Source: Georgenia muralis (GTDB taxonomy: Bacteria; Actinomycetota; Actinomycetes; Actinomycetales; Actinomycetaceae). Taken from it: DNA of 64,000 nt. Location of the stretch: assembly GCF_003814705.1 (NCBI RefSeq), contig NZ_RKRA01000001.1, positions 3,912,776 through 3,976,775 on the forward strand, read 5' to 3'. The notes beneath the pieces were generated by a model. That model was not told the DNA's origin and did not search any database. It saw nothing but the letters and a program-made list of their open reading frames with translations. Shown here piece after piece: positions 7,983-18,544 of the stretch (the first letter of the stretch is position 1; each line of letters begins with the position of its first letter). The position numbers were made by a program, and so were the translations under genes.

Positions 7983-10900
7983 TCGACGTCGAGCTGGAGA
8001 TGTCCCGGCTGCGTTCCTTCCAGCGGGCGACTGCTGACTATGCGTTCGAACGGCTCTTCGGAGCCGGAGCGGAGAGCGGCAGCCGGTTCCTCGTGGCGGA
8101 CGAGGTCGGGTTAGGCAAGACGATGGTCGCGCGTGGCGTGATCGCCCAGACGATCGAGCACCTCCAGGTGAGCGGCGACGAACGCGTCGACATTGTCTAC
8201 ATCTGCTCGAACGGTGCGATCGCCGCGCAGAACCTGCGCAAGCTCGCGCCTGCGGGGGCGCCCGTCGAGCACCGGTCCGAGCGCCTGCCTCTCCTCGCGT
8301 TCCGGCTCTCCCGGCGCGAGCATCACCCAGTCAACCTCATCGCGCTCACTCCCGGAACCGCCTTCGCCAAGGGATGGGCAACAGGCCAGGTCGAGGAGCG
8401 CGCTGCCGTGCTGCGGGCACTTCAACAGCTCTGGGGCGGCAGACGTGTCATGGGTCGCGGGATCGGACGGATCTTCGCCGCCGGAATCGGGCCGGGCTCG
8501 TACGAGTCGAAGGACGCGCGGATCCGCGCCCTCGCCGCGGAGCAGGGCAACTTGTCACCAGAGGCGCTTGAGATCTTCGGCCGCGAGGTGGGCAAGGTCA
8601 ACGCACGGCGCTCCCAGCGCGGCGACGCCGACCTGGACACGGCCCTGCACCATGTCGCGGAACGCTTCGCTCGCACTGACGATCCCGGCAGGGCGGCTGT
8701 TGGGGTCCGCAACGAACTGATCAGCGAGCTGCGCAGTGCTCTCGCCATGACAGGCGCACACCTCCTCCACCCTGACATCGTCGTCCTCGATGAGTTCCAG
8801 CGGTTCCGCGACATCCTCCATGGCACGGGCGAGGCCGACTACGCCGCTGAGGTCGCACGCCAACTCTTCGAATACCACGACGAACGCTTCGACCGCACCA
8901 CCCGAATCCTCCTGCTGAGTGCGACCCCCTACGTCATGCACACGACGAGCGCTGAAGCGACGGCCGGTGGCAACCACCACTACAAGGACTTCCTCGAGAC
9001 CTATGGCTTCCTGGCCGCAGGGCTGCCCGGAGTCGATCCAGAGCAAGCGAAGACCGACCTGGGTCGTGAGCTGTCGGCCCTCCGCACCACCCTGCTTGAC
9101 GCCCCGACGTCCGGTGTGCGACCAGCCGTCGCGGCGGCACATCACGTCAGTGAGCGACTCCGAGAGGTCATGGTCCGCACCGAGCGGCTCGCCTCCACAC
9201 CGGACCGCGACGGGATGCTCCGGCAAGTGGACGAGGATCTCGCCGTTCCGAGCCGTGTTGCCTTGGCGCAGTACGTCGCGACGGATCGCGTCGCCCAGCA
9301 CGTCGTCGCCGTCTCCGGCCGTCAGATCGGCGACGTGGTCGAGTACTGGAAGGCGGCGCCCTACACACTGAGCTACTTGGGAGCCCACACCTACCAGCTC
9401 GCGGAACAGCTGCGCGCCCTGGCAGGCGACGCTTCGGCTGTACCCGACACCGAGCTGCTGTCAATGCTTCAGCACTCTGAGGCTGTCCTCCCCTGGGACG
9501 AGATGCGCACCTACCAGCCCCTTGACCCCGCTCACGAAGGCTTGGCGCGTCTGTGGCACGACTTCTTCGACGAGGCACAAGCACACCTGTTGCTGTGGAT
9601 GCCGGCGTCTCTGCCCTACTACACGTCCGGCGGCATCTTCGAGAGCGCAGCAGCGCGGCGCCTGACGAAGCGCTTGATCTTCTCCTCATGGACGCTCGTT
9701 CCCACAGCCATCGCAACGCTCACCAGCTACGAATGCGAGCGTCGGCTCCACGACGCCGCCCGCGACGCGGGCGCAGTCGTGCACGACTATGACGACGAGC
9801 TCCGCAACACGACTCGCTTGCGGTTCGGAGTCGGCACCCAGTCCATGGCACACCTTCAGTTCGTGGTGCCAAGTCCAGCGCTGGCACGGCTGGCCGACCC
9901 GTGGGCCGAGTCCGTCCGTCTGCGTCGTGAGGGCCGCGTGCCCACGCTCGAGACGATTCTCGCGGATGTAACGACCCGTATCCGGGCGGCCCTCGAACCA
10001 CTCATCGGGCACCTCCCTGTTGGGCGTGGCGCCGGATCGACTGCCTGGTACACCCTGGCGCCGGCTCTCCTCGACGGCGACGGCACCCTCAGCATGGAGG
10101 GTCTCCGCGACGAGGACGACGAAGGCACGACTGCGCTCGATCGCCACCTCGTCGAGCTCGAGAGGCTCTTCTCGGTCGCACAGAACCCCGACACCACTCC
10201 CGACGACCTCCCGCCGTTGCCGGCCGACCTCGCCGAGGTGCTGGCACTGCGGAGCGTGGCGGGGCCTTCAACGGTTCTGATCCGCGCCTTTGAACGATCG
10301 TTCGCGTCGGCGGGTCCAGACGCGCTGGTCGCGGCTGCCGCGTACGCGGCGGAGGGCTTTCGCTCCTTGTTCAACTCGACCGAGGCCAACCAGGCCCTCG
10401 ACGCCTTCGACGGTCCCGGCGAGTACTGGCTTACGGTCCTGCGGTACTGCGCCGTTGGCAACTTGCAGGCCGTCGTCGACGAGCTCTGTTCCGTTCTCGT
10501 GGAGAACCGAGGCTACGACCGCGCTCCCGACCAGGCCGGTGCGCTTGCCGACCTCGCCCGGGACGTCCGTACGACGCTCGGACTCTCGGCGCTCTACCGT
10601 CCTGCCGTCGTGACCGACCAGCAGGACGGCGACGGGCCGCGGTGGCGCCAGCTACGCCTTCGCGGGCGGTTCGCCCTGCGGTACGGCACAACGTCCACGG
10701 AGGAGAAGGCCGAGCAGCGCTCCGCCGACGTCGGCCTGGCTTTCAACTCTCCGTTCTGGCCGTTCATCCTGGCGTCGACGTCGGTGGGCCAGGAAGGTCT
10801 GGACTTCCATCAGTACGCCCATGCGGTGAGTCACTGGAACTTGCCCGGAAACCCGGTCGACCTCGAGCAACGCGAGGGCCGGATCCACCGCTACAAGGGG

Positions 10901-11269
10901 CACGCGGTCCGCAAGAACGTTGCGCGCGCCTTGCCGTTCCCCGTCGGCGAGGGCCACCCGTGGACGCAGCTCTTCGCTGCGGCGGCTGCGCTCCCCGAGA
11001 GCATCGATGCGGACATGGTCCCGTACTGGGTCTTTGCTCCGGTGAGCCTCGACGGGGAGTGGGCGCTGATCGAGCGGCACCTTCCTCTGACGCCGTTCAC
11101 GCGCGAGAAGTCGGTGATCGGGTCGTTGTTGTCCAGCGTCGTGCACTACCGGCTGGCGTTCGGGCAACCGAGACAGGACGAACTCGTGCAGATCCTCAAA
11201 GACCTCGACCCGGAGACAAGGGCGGCTCTCGGACAGGTGCGGGTGGATCTGACGCCGCCGCGGATCTGA
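7979..11269 (+). CDS. SF2 DEAD/SNF2-like helicase of the DUF6361-PLD cassette
   Basis: This 1096-residue protein has a Walker A motif DEVGLGKT (residues 41-48), a Walker B-like DEFQRF at Asp271, LLLSATPY as motif III, and late C-terminal motifs ASTSVGQEGLDFH and QREGRIHRYKG, which correspond to SF2 motifs V and VI. It is therefore an ATP-dependent nucleic-acid translocase or helicase. The ATG at 7979 overlaps the stop of the PLD gene as ATGA. About 500 residues separate the two RecA halves, much more than in minimal helicases. A second, N-terminally deleted copy is present at 30439-31992. Together with the PLD and DUF6361 genes it forms a probable defence cassette; the exact named class cannot be settled by eye. 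Confidence 0.85.
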   Translation: MIDVELEMSRLRSFQRATADYAFERLFGAGAESGSRFLVADEVGLGKTMVARGVIAQTIEHLQVSGDERVDIVYICSNGAIAAQNLRKLAPAGAPVEHRSERLPLLAFRLSRREHHPVNLIALTPGTAFAKGWATGQVEERAAVLRALQQLWGGRRVMGRGIGRIFAAGIGPGSYESKDARIRALAAEQGNLSPEALEIFGREVGKVNARRSQRGDADLDTALHHVAERFARTDDPGRAAVGVRNELISELRSALAMTGAHLLHPDIVVLDEFQRFRDILHGTGEADYAAEVARQLFEYHDERFDRTTRILLLSATPYVMHTTSAEATAGGNHHYKDFLETYGFLAAGLPGVDPEQAKTDLGRELSALRTTLLDAPTSGVRPAVAAAHHVSERLREVMVRTERLASTPDRDGMLRQVDEDLAVPSRVALAQYVATDRVAQHVVAVSGRQIGDVVEYWKAAPYTLSYLGAHTYQLAEQLRALAGDASAVPDTELLSMLQHSEAVLPWDEMRTYQPLDPAHEGLARLWHDFFDEAQAHLLLWMPASLPYYTSGGIFESAAARRLTKRLIFSSWTLVPTAIATLTSYECERRLHDAARDAGAVVHDYDDELRNTTRLRFGVGTQSMAHLQFVVPSPALARLADPWAESVRLRREGRVPTLETILADVTTRIRAALEPLIGHLPVGRGAGSTAWYTLAPALLDGDGTLSMEGLRDEDDEGTTALDRHLVELERLFSVAQNPDTTPDDLPPLPADLAEVLALRSVAGPSTVLIRAFERSFASAGPDALVAAAAYAAEGFRSLFNSTEANQALDAFDGPGEYWLTVLRYCAVGNLQAVVDELCSVLVENRGYDRAPDQAGALADLARDVRTTLGLSALYRPAVVTDQQDGDGPRWRQLRLRGRFALRYGTTSTEEKAEQRSADVGLAFNSPFWPFILASTSVGQEGLDFHQYAHAVSHWNLPGNPVDLEQREGRIHRYKGHAVRKNVARALPFPVGEGHPWTQLFAAAAALPESIDADMVPYWVFAPVSLDGEWALIERHLPLTPFTREKSVIGSLLSSVVHYRLAFGQPRQDELVQILKDLDPETRAALGQVRVDLTPPRI

Positions 11270-11360
11270 GAGTGCCTTACCTCGGCTACGCCCGCCGCAC
11301 CACGACGAGCGCGTCCCACGCCCCTCGCCGTCGGTCAGTCAGCAAAGCCCAGTCAGGGCT

Positions 11361-14300
11361 TCACCCCTCGCAGCGACCCCACGGCGGGTTGCCCGCGCCG
11401 CGCTCGATCGCCTGAGCCTTGCCGGTCGAGCTGCCGGGAGCGGTGGTCGGCGCCTCACCGGGCACCTCGCACTCGGGCGCCTCGGCCTCGGGCGCCTCGG
11501 CCTCGGGCACCGTCACCGTGACCTCCTCGGTGACGCCGTTGACGGTCAGCCGCAGCACGGCCGTCCCGGAGCCGACGGCGGTCAGCTCGCCGGTCGCCGG
11601 GTTGAGGCGCAGGACCTCGGCGCCCGCCTCGAGCCCGCTGCCGGCCGCGTCCACGACGCTCACGCCGTCGCCGGACCAGTCCGCGCTCATCGGCCACGCG
11701 ACCGGCACCGAGCGGGTGCCGTCCTGCGACACGCTGCCGCTCACGACGGCGCTCTCCCCCAGCGCCAGCTCGGCCGGTGCGTCGAGCGCGAGACCGTCCA
11801 CGCGGGCGCGGACCTCGGCCCGGAGCCACTCCAGCCGGTCGGTCACCGGCGCCGGGTTCGCCCCGACGACGCCCTCGGCGGGGTCGATGCCCAGCAGCGT
11901 CCAGCCGGTGAACCCGCCGTTGTCCGGCGTCGACGACGGCGACTTGCCGGAGTTGCCATTGATGACGTTCGAGACGCCGTCGAAGCTGCGGGCGTGGAAG
12001 GCGCCCACGTGGGCGTTGACCGCCGCCACCGACTTGCCCGACTCCGCCCGGAAACGGCCGAGGAGGGCGTCGACCGCCGCGGCCTCGTGCCGGTCGGAGA
12101 TCTGCGAGGCGTCGTCGGGCAGGGGGTCCTCGGTGGGGTGGTGGAAGAAGACGACGACGCCGGTGACGTCCTCGTCCGCCGTCGCCGAGGCGAGGGCGTC
12201 CTCGAGCAGACGGATCTGGTCGAGCCCACCGGCGCGCAAGGAGCCGGCAGAGGTGTCGAGGGTGACCACCCGGGTGCCACCGAGGTCGCTGACCTGCTGG
12301 GCCGGGCCGAACGCGGCCTCGAACGCCCCGATCGAGCCGCCCATGATCTCGTGGTTCCCGGGGACGTAGAGGTACGGCACGGCGTCGCCGACCTCCTCCT
12401 CGAGCACCCGCGCGGCGAGGTCGAAGTCGATCGGCGCGCCCTCGTCGACGAGGTCGCCGTTGATGACGAGCAGGTCCGGCTCGGCGGCGACGATCTCCTG
12501 CAGGGTGCGCCGCGCCGCGGCGACCGTGTCGGAGCCCGGTGCCCGCCCGACGAACTGCGCGTCGGACATCACCGCGATCTGCTGGGCGTAGCCCTCCACG
12601 GTGCCGTCGGTGACGATCACCGGGTCGTGCACGGGTGTGGCGGCGGGCTGCTCGACGTCGGGCGCGACGACGGCGGCGATGTCGGTGAAGGCGATGTCGC
12701 CCTGGTACAGCGCGCTCGAGCGGGTCTCCATGATCCGGACGCGCTCGAGGGTCAGCGGGAACGGGGTGCCGGCCGGGACGGTGAAGGTGGTCTCCTTCCA
12801 CCCCTCCCAGGTGATCATCGGCCCGTCGAGCTGCTTGACGACGCCGTCGCCGTCGCGCACCTGCAGGCGCGGCCACGCGCCGGTGGCGTCGCCGTCGACG
12901 AGCATGGTGATGGCCTGCGGCTGGCCGGGCACCTCGATCGGCGAGGGGGCGACGGCGTAGGACCCGCGGGTGGCGGTGGAGCGGGTGAAGTCGTGCTGCA
13001 GCCGCAGTGCGGCCTGGCCGTCGGGGCCGGTGGTCGTGGTGAGCGACCCGGCGGCGCGGGCCTGCGCGAATGACCACGAGGCGCCGTCGGCGAGGTCGGT
13101 GACGGGCTTGGTGGTCAGGCCCACGGTGACAGGTACCTGGACCACGGTGCCGGCCACCTCGAGCTGGGCCAGGGCCGAGCCGGAGCCGGTGGTCGCGGTG
13201 ACGGTGAACGCGACGCGCCGAGCCCGGCGGGGGCGATGGTGAAGCCCTCGCCGATGGTCGCGGTGACGTCGGCGACCTCGATGGGGGCGGCGAAGCCGTC
13301 GGCGTCGTGGCCGGTCAGGGCGATGGTGGCGGTGTCGCCCTCGCCCTCCATGGCGATCTGCGACGTGGAGGCGGTCACGTGGTCCAGCGGGCCGAGGACG
13401 GTGAGGTTCGCGGCGCCGGTCAGGCCCGAGGCCTTGTAGCTGAGGGTGGCGGGGCCGGGCGTGACGCCGGTGAGGACGGCGCCGGTCCTGGTCTGCTCGG
13501 CGATGACGGCGTTGGCGTCGTCGCCGTTGGGCAGGGAGCCGGGCGAGGTGACGGTGAACCTGCCCTGCGCGTCGGTGCCGGCGAGCTGGTCGCTCAGGCC
13601 CACGCCCTCGACGGTGCGCTGCAGGCCGGGCAGGACGTGATGGGCGTCGTCGCCGTCGAGGACGGGCCGGACGGCGACGTCGGTGAGCTCCTCGGTGTCG
13701 GCGGAGGAGAAGAACGACAGGGAGTTGGCGACGACGCGTGGGGAGCCATCCGAGGGGACGTTGACGAGCTCCGGCTCGGTGCCGCCGGCGGGGCGGGCGA
13801 CCATCGTGGTGGAGCCGCCGCCGTCGATGTTGACGGCGCTGTGGGCGCCCAGGTCGATCATGAGCTCGGCCATCTCCACGCGAGTCAGGCCGCGGGCGGT
13901 GGCGCTGCGGCCGTCGACGGTGGCGACGAGGAGCTCGGAGCCGTCCTCGGTCAGGCCGAGCACGGTGCGCGCGGCGACCGGCTCGTCGGGGAAGTTCGCG
14001 AGCTCGCCGTCGAGGACGAGCGGGACGTTCCCGGCGATCGCGAGGTCGACGTCGGAGCTGGGCTCGATCGAGATCTCGACGGCCTGGCCGACCTCGAGCG
14101 TACGGACGACGTCGGCTCCCGCCCCGCGGCCGAGGAGGATCTGCCCGCCGTCGGGGAGGGTGGGCTCGCCGACGGTGTCGGTCACCGCGGTGACGACCCC
14201 GTCGACGACGACGGCGGAGGCGACGTTCGTCTCGCCGGGCAGGCCGGCGGGCCGGTCGAGGGACGCGCTCCCCCACCGCTCGTTGTAGACGCCGATGGCG

Positions 14301-14884
14301 CCGGCGGGGACCGTCGCGCGGTTGAGGCCGGCGAGCTCGTGGGCGGCACCGCCGATCGTGAGGATTCCGGCGGCGGAGAGGTACTCGATGGCGGCGACGC
14401 CGTCGGCGAGGGTGAACGCCGGGTTGGCCTCGCGGTAGCCGTTGACCACCTCGCCGCCGGTGATCGTGGTGAGGACCGGGGCGTTGGTGTAGTTCATGTC
14501 GAAGTGGTTGCCGTTGACGGCGGCGACCGCACCCGTACCGGCGACCTGGTCGAGGACCGTCGCGGGAGACGTCGTCGAGCCGGAGTCGAGGACCTCCATG
14601 CTGAGGGTCGGCTCGGTGAGGTCGGCTACGAGGATGTTTCCCGACGTCCAGCCCTTGTCCTCCAGACGCTGGAAGCTCGTGAGGTCCAGACCCGGCGCGA
14701 CGGCGCGGGTGGAGACCTCGTGGAGGACCGAGCCGTCGGCGTCGAGGTCGAGGCCACCGGTGTCGCCGGTGGTGGTGCCGACCGGTTCGGCGATGGGCGT
14801 GGCCACGGCGGGCAGGGCGGTGAGGCCGGTCAGGCACAGGCCGGCGGTTACCAGCGCGGCGAGTGGGCGTAGCGGTACGTGCAC
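11361..14884 (-). pseudogene. Secreted phosphodiester glycosidase/metallophosphatase, single-base frameshift
   Basis: One long gene is split by a frameshift near 13210-13220. The upstream part starts at a GTG (14884) with GGGGGAAG before it and encodes a signal peptide ending near PAVATP. It then encodes a phosphodiester-glycosidase-like (NAGPA) domain with VNGNHFDMNY and NIDGGGSTTM. The downstream part, in another frame, encodes a beta-sandwich region and a calcineurin-type phosphoesterase (LLVINGDLVDEG, VPGNHEIMGG, FFHHPTED, NAHVGAFHAR), then Ig-like repeats and an acidic Pro/Glu/Ala tail. Adding one base near GGCGC would join the frames as G-A-V-A-F-T. It may be a sequencing error or a true mutation. 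The intact product would be about 1170 residues, exported, and act on phosphodiesters outside the cell. Confidence 0.8.
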
Positions 14885-15099
14885 GGTTCTTCCCCCAGGA
14901 GATCGGTGGCCGGGTGGTTTTGTCCGGTCCACGTCCGAACGTAGGAGGGCGTGGCGACGTGCGGGTGACCTGTGGGTGAACGGGGCGGTGGTGTTCTGGC
15001 CAGCACGGGCCGACCGCGGCTTCGTCCGTGGCTGCCCGCGATGCCGTCCTGAAGAATCGGGCAGGCCGGCGACCGGCGCTCGGCCCGCTGCTGGCGGTG

Positions 15100-16074
15100 T
15101 TAGTGCTGGTCGCCGGCTGTTGTCTGACGGTCGGGATCCTTGGCGGCGAGGAGGCGGTTCATGATCTCGGCGAACGTCCGGACTCGCTGACGGGCGTCAA
15201 TGAGGGCATAGTTCCCGTTCGGTCCCACGGCCTCACGGACGTCCGTCTCATCGGCCCCGTACAGCTCAGCGAGCGCTTCCTCGCTGAACCACAGCTCTAC
15301 CTGCCCGGGGCCGGTGGGGCTGAGGTACAGGAGGGTGCGTCCGTGTGTGAACGGTGGCACCACGGTGATCGAGTTGGGCCACGGCTTGATCCGCAGGCCG
15401 AGGTCTCCGGCGAGGGCGATGGCATCTTGGAAGGCGTCCTGGACGCCGTGCTCGCGGGCCTGTTCGAGGACCCACTCCACCTTGGCGCGGCGGGTTCCCT
15501 GCTGGCGTGGGGTGACGTCCTCGGCGGCGACCTGGTGGTCCTCCGTCTCGCGGGTGAGGAACACCGCACCGCTGGGGTCGACGAAGGAGGTGAACGTGAC
15601 GATGCTGACCGGGACGGTGAACCCCGAGGCCACGAGGAACTGCACCGCTTGGTCGAGCTCAGGCGCCCGCCCCGTCCCGATCAGCACGATGGAGATCTCC
15701 CGCGCCCCCTCGTTCTGCAGGGCCTGGCGGGTGGTCGCGGCGTCGTCGCCCGAGAGCCGGAGGCGGCCCAGGAGGTCGTCCGGGTCCATGGAGCCGAGCC
15801 ACAGCACGTAGTGCAGCGCCTGGGACAGGGTCGCGACGTCCACGGGGCCGCGTTTGAGCTCGGCCAGGACGATCCCGCCTTCCTGGCTCAGGCCTAGCAG
15901 GTCCAGCCGGGACCGGTCGGGGAAGATGACCTGCTGGCCCAGCCACCGCAGGCCCGGCGCGATCATGGTCGGGTCGTGCTTGACCCAGGCCTCCAGCTGG
16001 GCCTCGACCCAGTCCTGGCGTTGTTCCAGGCGGCGTGCGGCGTTCCCGCCCACCGACCACACCGCAACTGGCAT
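15100..16074 (-). CDS. NucS/DUF91-like endonuclease-fold protein
   Basis: This 324-residue protein has a PD-(D/E)XK-type core visible as RLDLLGLSQEGGIVLAELKRG, where the Asp and the E-x-K are the expected metal-binding and catalytic residues, followed by ALHYVLWL. This matches the C-terminal nuclease region of the NucS/DUF91 family, but the domain lies near the N-terminus and is followed by about 200 residues I do not recognise, so it is not a canonical NucS mismatch endonuclease. The ATG is preceded by GAGGAG. The neighbours are two secreted-protein genes on the same strand, with no sign of an operon. Confidence 0.65.
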   Translation of the reverse strand: MPVAVWSVGGNAARRLEQRQDWVEAQLEAWVKHDPTMIAPGLRWLGQQVIFPDRSRLDLLGLSQEGGIVLAELKRGPVDVATLSQALHYVLWLGSMDPDDLLGRLRLSGDDAATTRQALQNEGAREISIVLIGTGRAPELDQAVQFLVASGFTVPVSIVTFTSFVDPSGAVFLTRETEDHQVAAEDVTPRQQGTRRAKVEWVLEQAREHGVQDAFQDAIALAGDLGLRIKPWPNSITVVPPFTHGRTLLYLSPTGPGQVELWFSEEALAELYGADETDVREAVGPNGNYALIDARQRVRTFAEIMNRLLAAKDPDRQTTAGDQH

Positions 16075-16234
16075 CTCGACTCCTCAGCTGGCGGGCAACC
16101 GATGATCGCTTGTTCGGACGCTTACCCAGTATTCAGCGGTATGAGCGACGTGGAGCTCCGAAGGCGCCGGACTCTCAGCGGCTGGCAGCGGCGGCCGGGT
16201 CCCTCAGGGCCCGACCGTCGCCGATGTGCCGTCC

Positions 16235-16846
16235 CTACTTCCCGCTGTTGCTGTCGGCAACGATGCTCGCGATGCACTGGCCCTGGTTCTTGTAGTCGTA
16301 CATCTCCCAGCCGCCGTCCTTGCAGACCTCCGGTGAGGACGCCTCGACAGTGGCGTTCATGGAGTAGACGCGGCCCTGGGTGGTGGCCTCGTAGTCAAGG
16401 GTGTCCCCGACCGCCGGAAGTCCGGCGTTGTTCGCAGTCCACTCAGACGGTGCGCCTGCGTACTCGTAGCTCACGACACCCTGGCCTACTGAGAAGACGC
16501 CGATGTTCGACCCGGCGGTCACCCCGACCGGGTCGGCGAGGGTCGCTGTCTGGACTCCGGCGCCCGCGGCGGTGATGACGTCGGAGACCCACGTGACGGT
16601 GCCCGTGGTGTCGACCACGACGAAGCGGATGTCGCCGGCCCGCTCGGCGTAGTAGTTGACGTGCGTGAACGTGCCGTCGAACGGCGCCGGGTGATTGGTG
16701 TCGACAATCGTGAAGTTGTGGTACCCGTCCACGTAGGCGCGGTCGGTCGCGGGGTTGCCGAGCGTGCCGGTGAGGGCGTGGGCGGCTGTGGTCAGTCCAA
16801 GGACGGCTGCGGTCATGACGAGGACGGCGGCAATCGTTCTTCTCAT
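16235..16846 (-). CDS. Small secreted protein of unknown function
   Basis: The 203-residue product starts MRRTIAAVLVMTAAVLGL and has a clear signal peptide probably cleaved after THAHA-like TTAAHA. The mature part looks like a beta-rich extracellular domain. The C-terminus contains the motif VCKDGGWEMYDYKNQGQC, with two cysteines that could pair; I have seen this CKxGGW...NQGQC pattern at the ends of other exported actinobacterial proteins. The ATG at 16846 is preferred to the TTG 12 bases upstream because GGAG precedes it at proper spacing. No enzymatic motif is visible. Function is unknown. Confidence 0.6.
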   Translation of the reverse strand: MRRTIAAVLVMTAAVLGLTTAAHALTGTLGNPATDRAYVDGYHNFTIVDTNHPAPFDGTFTHVNYYAERAGDIRFVVVDTTGTVTWVSDVITAAGAGVQTATLADPVGVTAGSNIGVFSVGQGVVSYEYAGAPSEWTANNAGLPAVGDTLDYEATTQGRVYSMNATVEASSPEVCKDGGWEMYDYKNQGQCIASIVADSNSGK

Positions 16847-17253
16847 GGTTTGCTCCAAGACCAGTGGGGTTGTGACACTTCATAAGGTGGGACATGTAAT
16901 TGCTGCTTGGGCTCCGTCCGACGTGCCAGCCCCCCCGTTCCCGCACGATCAGTCCGCGTTGGGGTGATCGTGAGGTGCGTCACACGCTAGCAACGCGGGC
17001 CCTTGCTTGTGTCGGCTATGTAGGGCACGTTTCCGGCCGGACTCGGACCGGGGGCGAGCGTCGTCAGATTCTGCCGTACCCATGATCTGCAAGGGCTCGG
17101 CGTCGTCGGCCCGGCACACCTCGGGGAGCGATCTCGGTCGCCAATCATGCGTAGCTGTTGCGGCTCACTGATCTTTTGGGTCTTTGGAACCTTGCTGACG
17201 CACACCCTCGTAAAGCGCCGCTGGTGTCGGATATCTCCTCTACGCTGACCGCC
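16847..17253. other. 407-base intergenic region between divergent genes
   Basis: The region separates the minus-strand secreted-protein gene from the plus-strand EcsC-family gene. It should contain promoters for both. I could not assign convincing -35/-10 pairs, and I see no RNA gene or repeat in it. Confidence 0.5.
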
Positions 17254-18426
17254 ATGGCTGAACCCTCCCCGTACGAACTTGATGCTTGGGCGAAGGTCCA
17301 GCTCGCCCGATCCCGTCCCATCTCCGGCGCCGTACGTTCGGTCAACGACCGAGTCGCGACGGGCGCGCGTGCAGTGGGAGGGAAGGCACACAATGTGCTC
17401 GACGCGCACCCAAGGGCACGAGATGTCATGAGGCGCGGCGGTCAGGCCGCGACGCGCGCCGGAAACGGCCTCTCGACCGTTGCGAAACAGGCCCGGAAGT
17501 CTGTCCCCGAAAGTGCGCAATCCTGGTTCATTGACGCGGGACGCTCCACCACGAAGATGGTGACCCGTGTCGCCAGGGTCGGTCTCTCACCCGACCGAGT
17601 CGTCTCCAAGCACCAGGCCCGTGGGCACAACGTGCACAGCCTGCTCGACGTGCGCGCACTCGACCTGCAGCAGGTTGACGAGGTCCGCGGGCGGCTTCTC
17701 GGGCTGGCATATCCAGCTGCCGCCGCCACGTCCGGAGCGGCAGCCGCGCTTGTCATCACAGGCGGAGAGCTGACCGGAGCGATGTCCGGCGGTGCGGCCG
17801 CTGCCCCGTCCGGCGGGGCTATCGCGGCGGCGTCCGCAAGCGACATCGCCACCGTCATGGGTCTCTCATCCCGAGCCGTTGGACACGTTGCACTTCTCTA
17901 CGGCTACGACCCTGAGGATCCGAACGAGAAGCCGTTCATCTGGTCGGTCATCAACGTCGGCACGGCGATGTCGGCATCAGCCAAACAAGCCGCGATGAAG
18001 GACCTCTCTCGGCTCACCCAAGCCTTGTTCCGTGGCAAGACCTGGCAGGTTCTCAATGAGTCCGTGCTGTCGCGCGCGTACGTTGCGTTCGCGAAGGCAT
18101 TCGGGACCCGCGCGACGAAGCAGTCACTGGGGAAATTCCTCCCCGCGGTCGGTGTGATCATGGGCGCCGGCTTCAACTGGGCCACTTTGGAGTCCATCGT
18201 GGATGCGGCGGAGTTCGCGTACCGGCGCCGCTTTCTCATGGACAAGTACCCGCATCTCGACAGCGAGCTGTTCCTCGACGTCGAGAACGTCGTCCCGGAA
18301 GACCACGACCAGGCGTTCTCTGTTGTCGAGCAGCTCACAGAGGTCATCGGCCATGACCCCTTCGGCTCGACCGCCCTGCCGGAGGCCGGAACAAGGCCCG
18401 CGGAGGCCATTGCCGAGCAAGACTAA
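17254..18426 (+). CDS. EcsC-family protein
   Basis: The 390-residue protein has the features of the EcsC family: a glycine/alanine-rich hydrophobic segment (about residues 150-205), then ALLYGYDPEDPNEKPF and a hydrophobic segment around FLPAVGVIMGAGFNWAT. The family is named after the third gene of the Bacillus ecs operon, and its biochemical role is unclear; the hydrophobic stretches suggest membrane association. The ATG at 17254 is chosen because residues further upstream have no family character. The gene stands alone between a divergent secreted-protein gene and the convergent gene pair at 18545-21414. It is probably a chromosomal gene and not part of a defence module. Confidence 0.7.
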   Translation: MAEPSPYELDAWAKVQLARSRPISGAVRSVNDRVATGARAVGGKAHNVLDAHPRARDVMRRGGQAATRAGNGLSTVAKQARKSVPESAQSWFIDAGRSTTKMVTRVARVGLSPDRVVSKHQARGHNVHSLLDVRALDLQQVDEVRGRLLGLAYPAAAATSGAAAALVITGGELTGAMSGGAAAAPSGGAIAAASASDIATVMGLSSRAVGHVALLYGYDPEDPNEKPFIWSVINVGTAMSASAKQAAMKDLSRLTQALFRGKTWQVLNESVLSRAYVAFAKAFGTRATKQSLGKFLPAVGVIMGAGFNWATLESIVDAAEFAYRRRFLMDKYPHLDSELFLDVENVVPEDHDQAFSVVEQLTEVIGHDPFGSTALPEAGTRPAEAIAEQD

Positions 18427-18544
18427 ATCAGCCTCGACACGCCTGAGGGGACTTCCGCGGCCGGCGGTCCGTCGGCGATTCCAAACCGGCGAGCTCCGCA
18501 GGCATGGGTAGCTGATCTCGAAGGCTTCCGTCAAGTGGGCGCGG

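Noticed and set aside
4952-11269. DISARM system
   Set aside because: A PLD-fold protein and a helicase occur in DISARM, but no DUF1998 (drmB) protein or DISARM methyltransferase is present.
13307-14872. 521-codon plus-strand open frame
   Set aside because: It lies opposite the secreted phosphodiester glycosidase, whose frame has a signal peptide and conserved motifs; the plus frame has only Gly/Val/Asp-rich low-complexity sequence.
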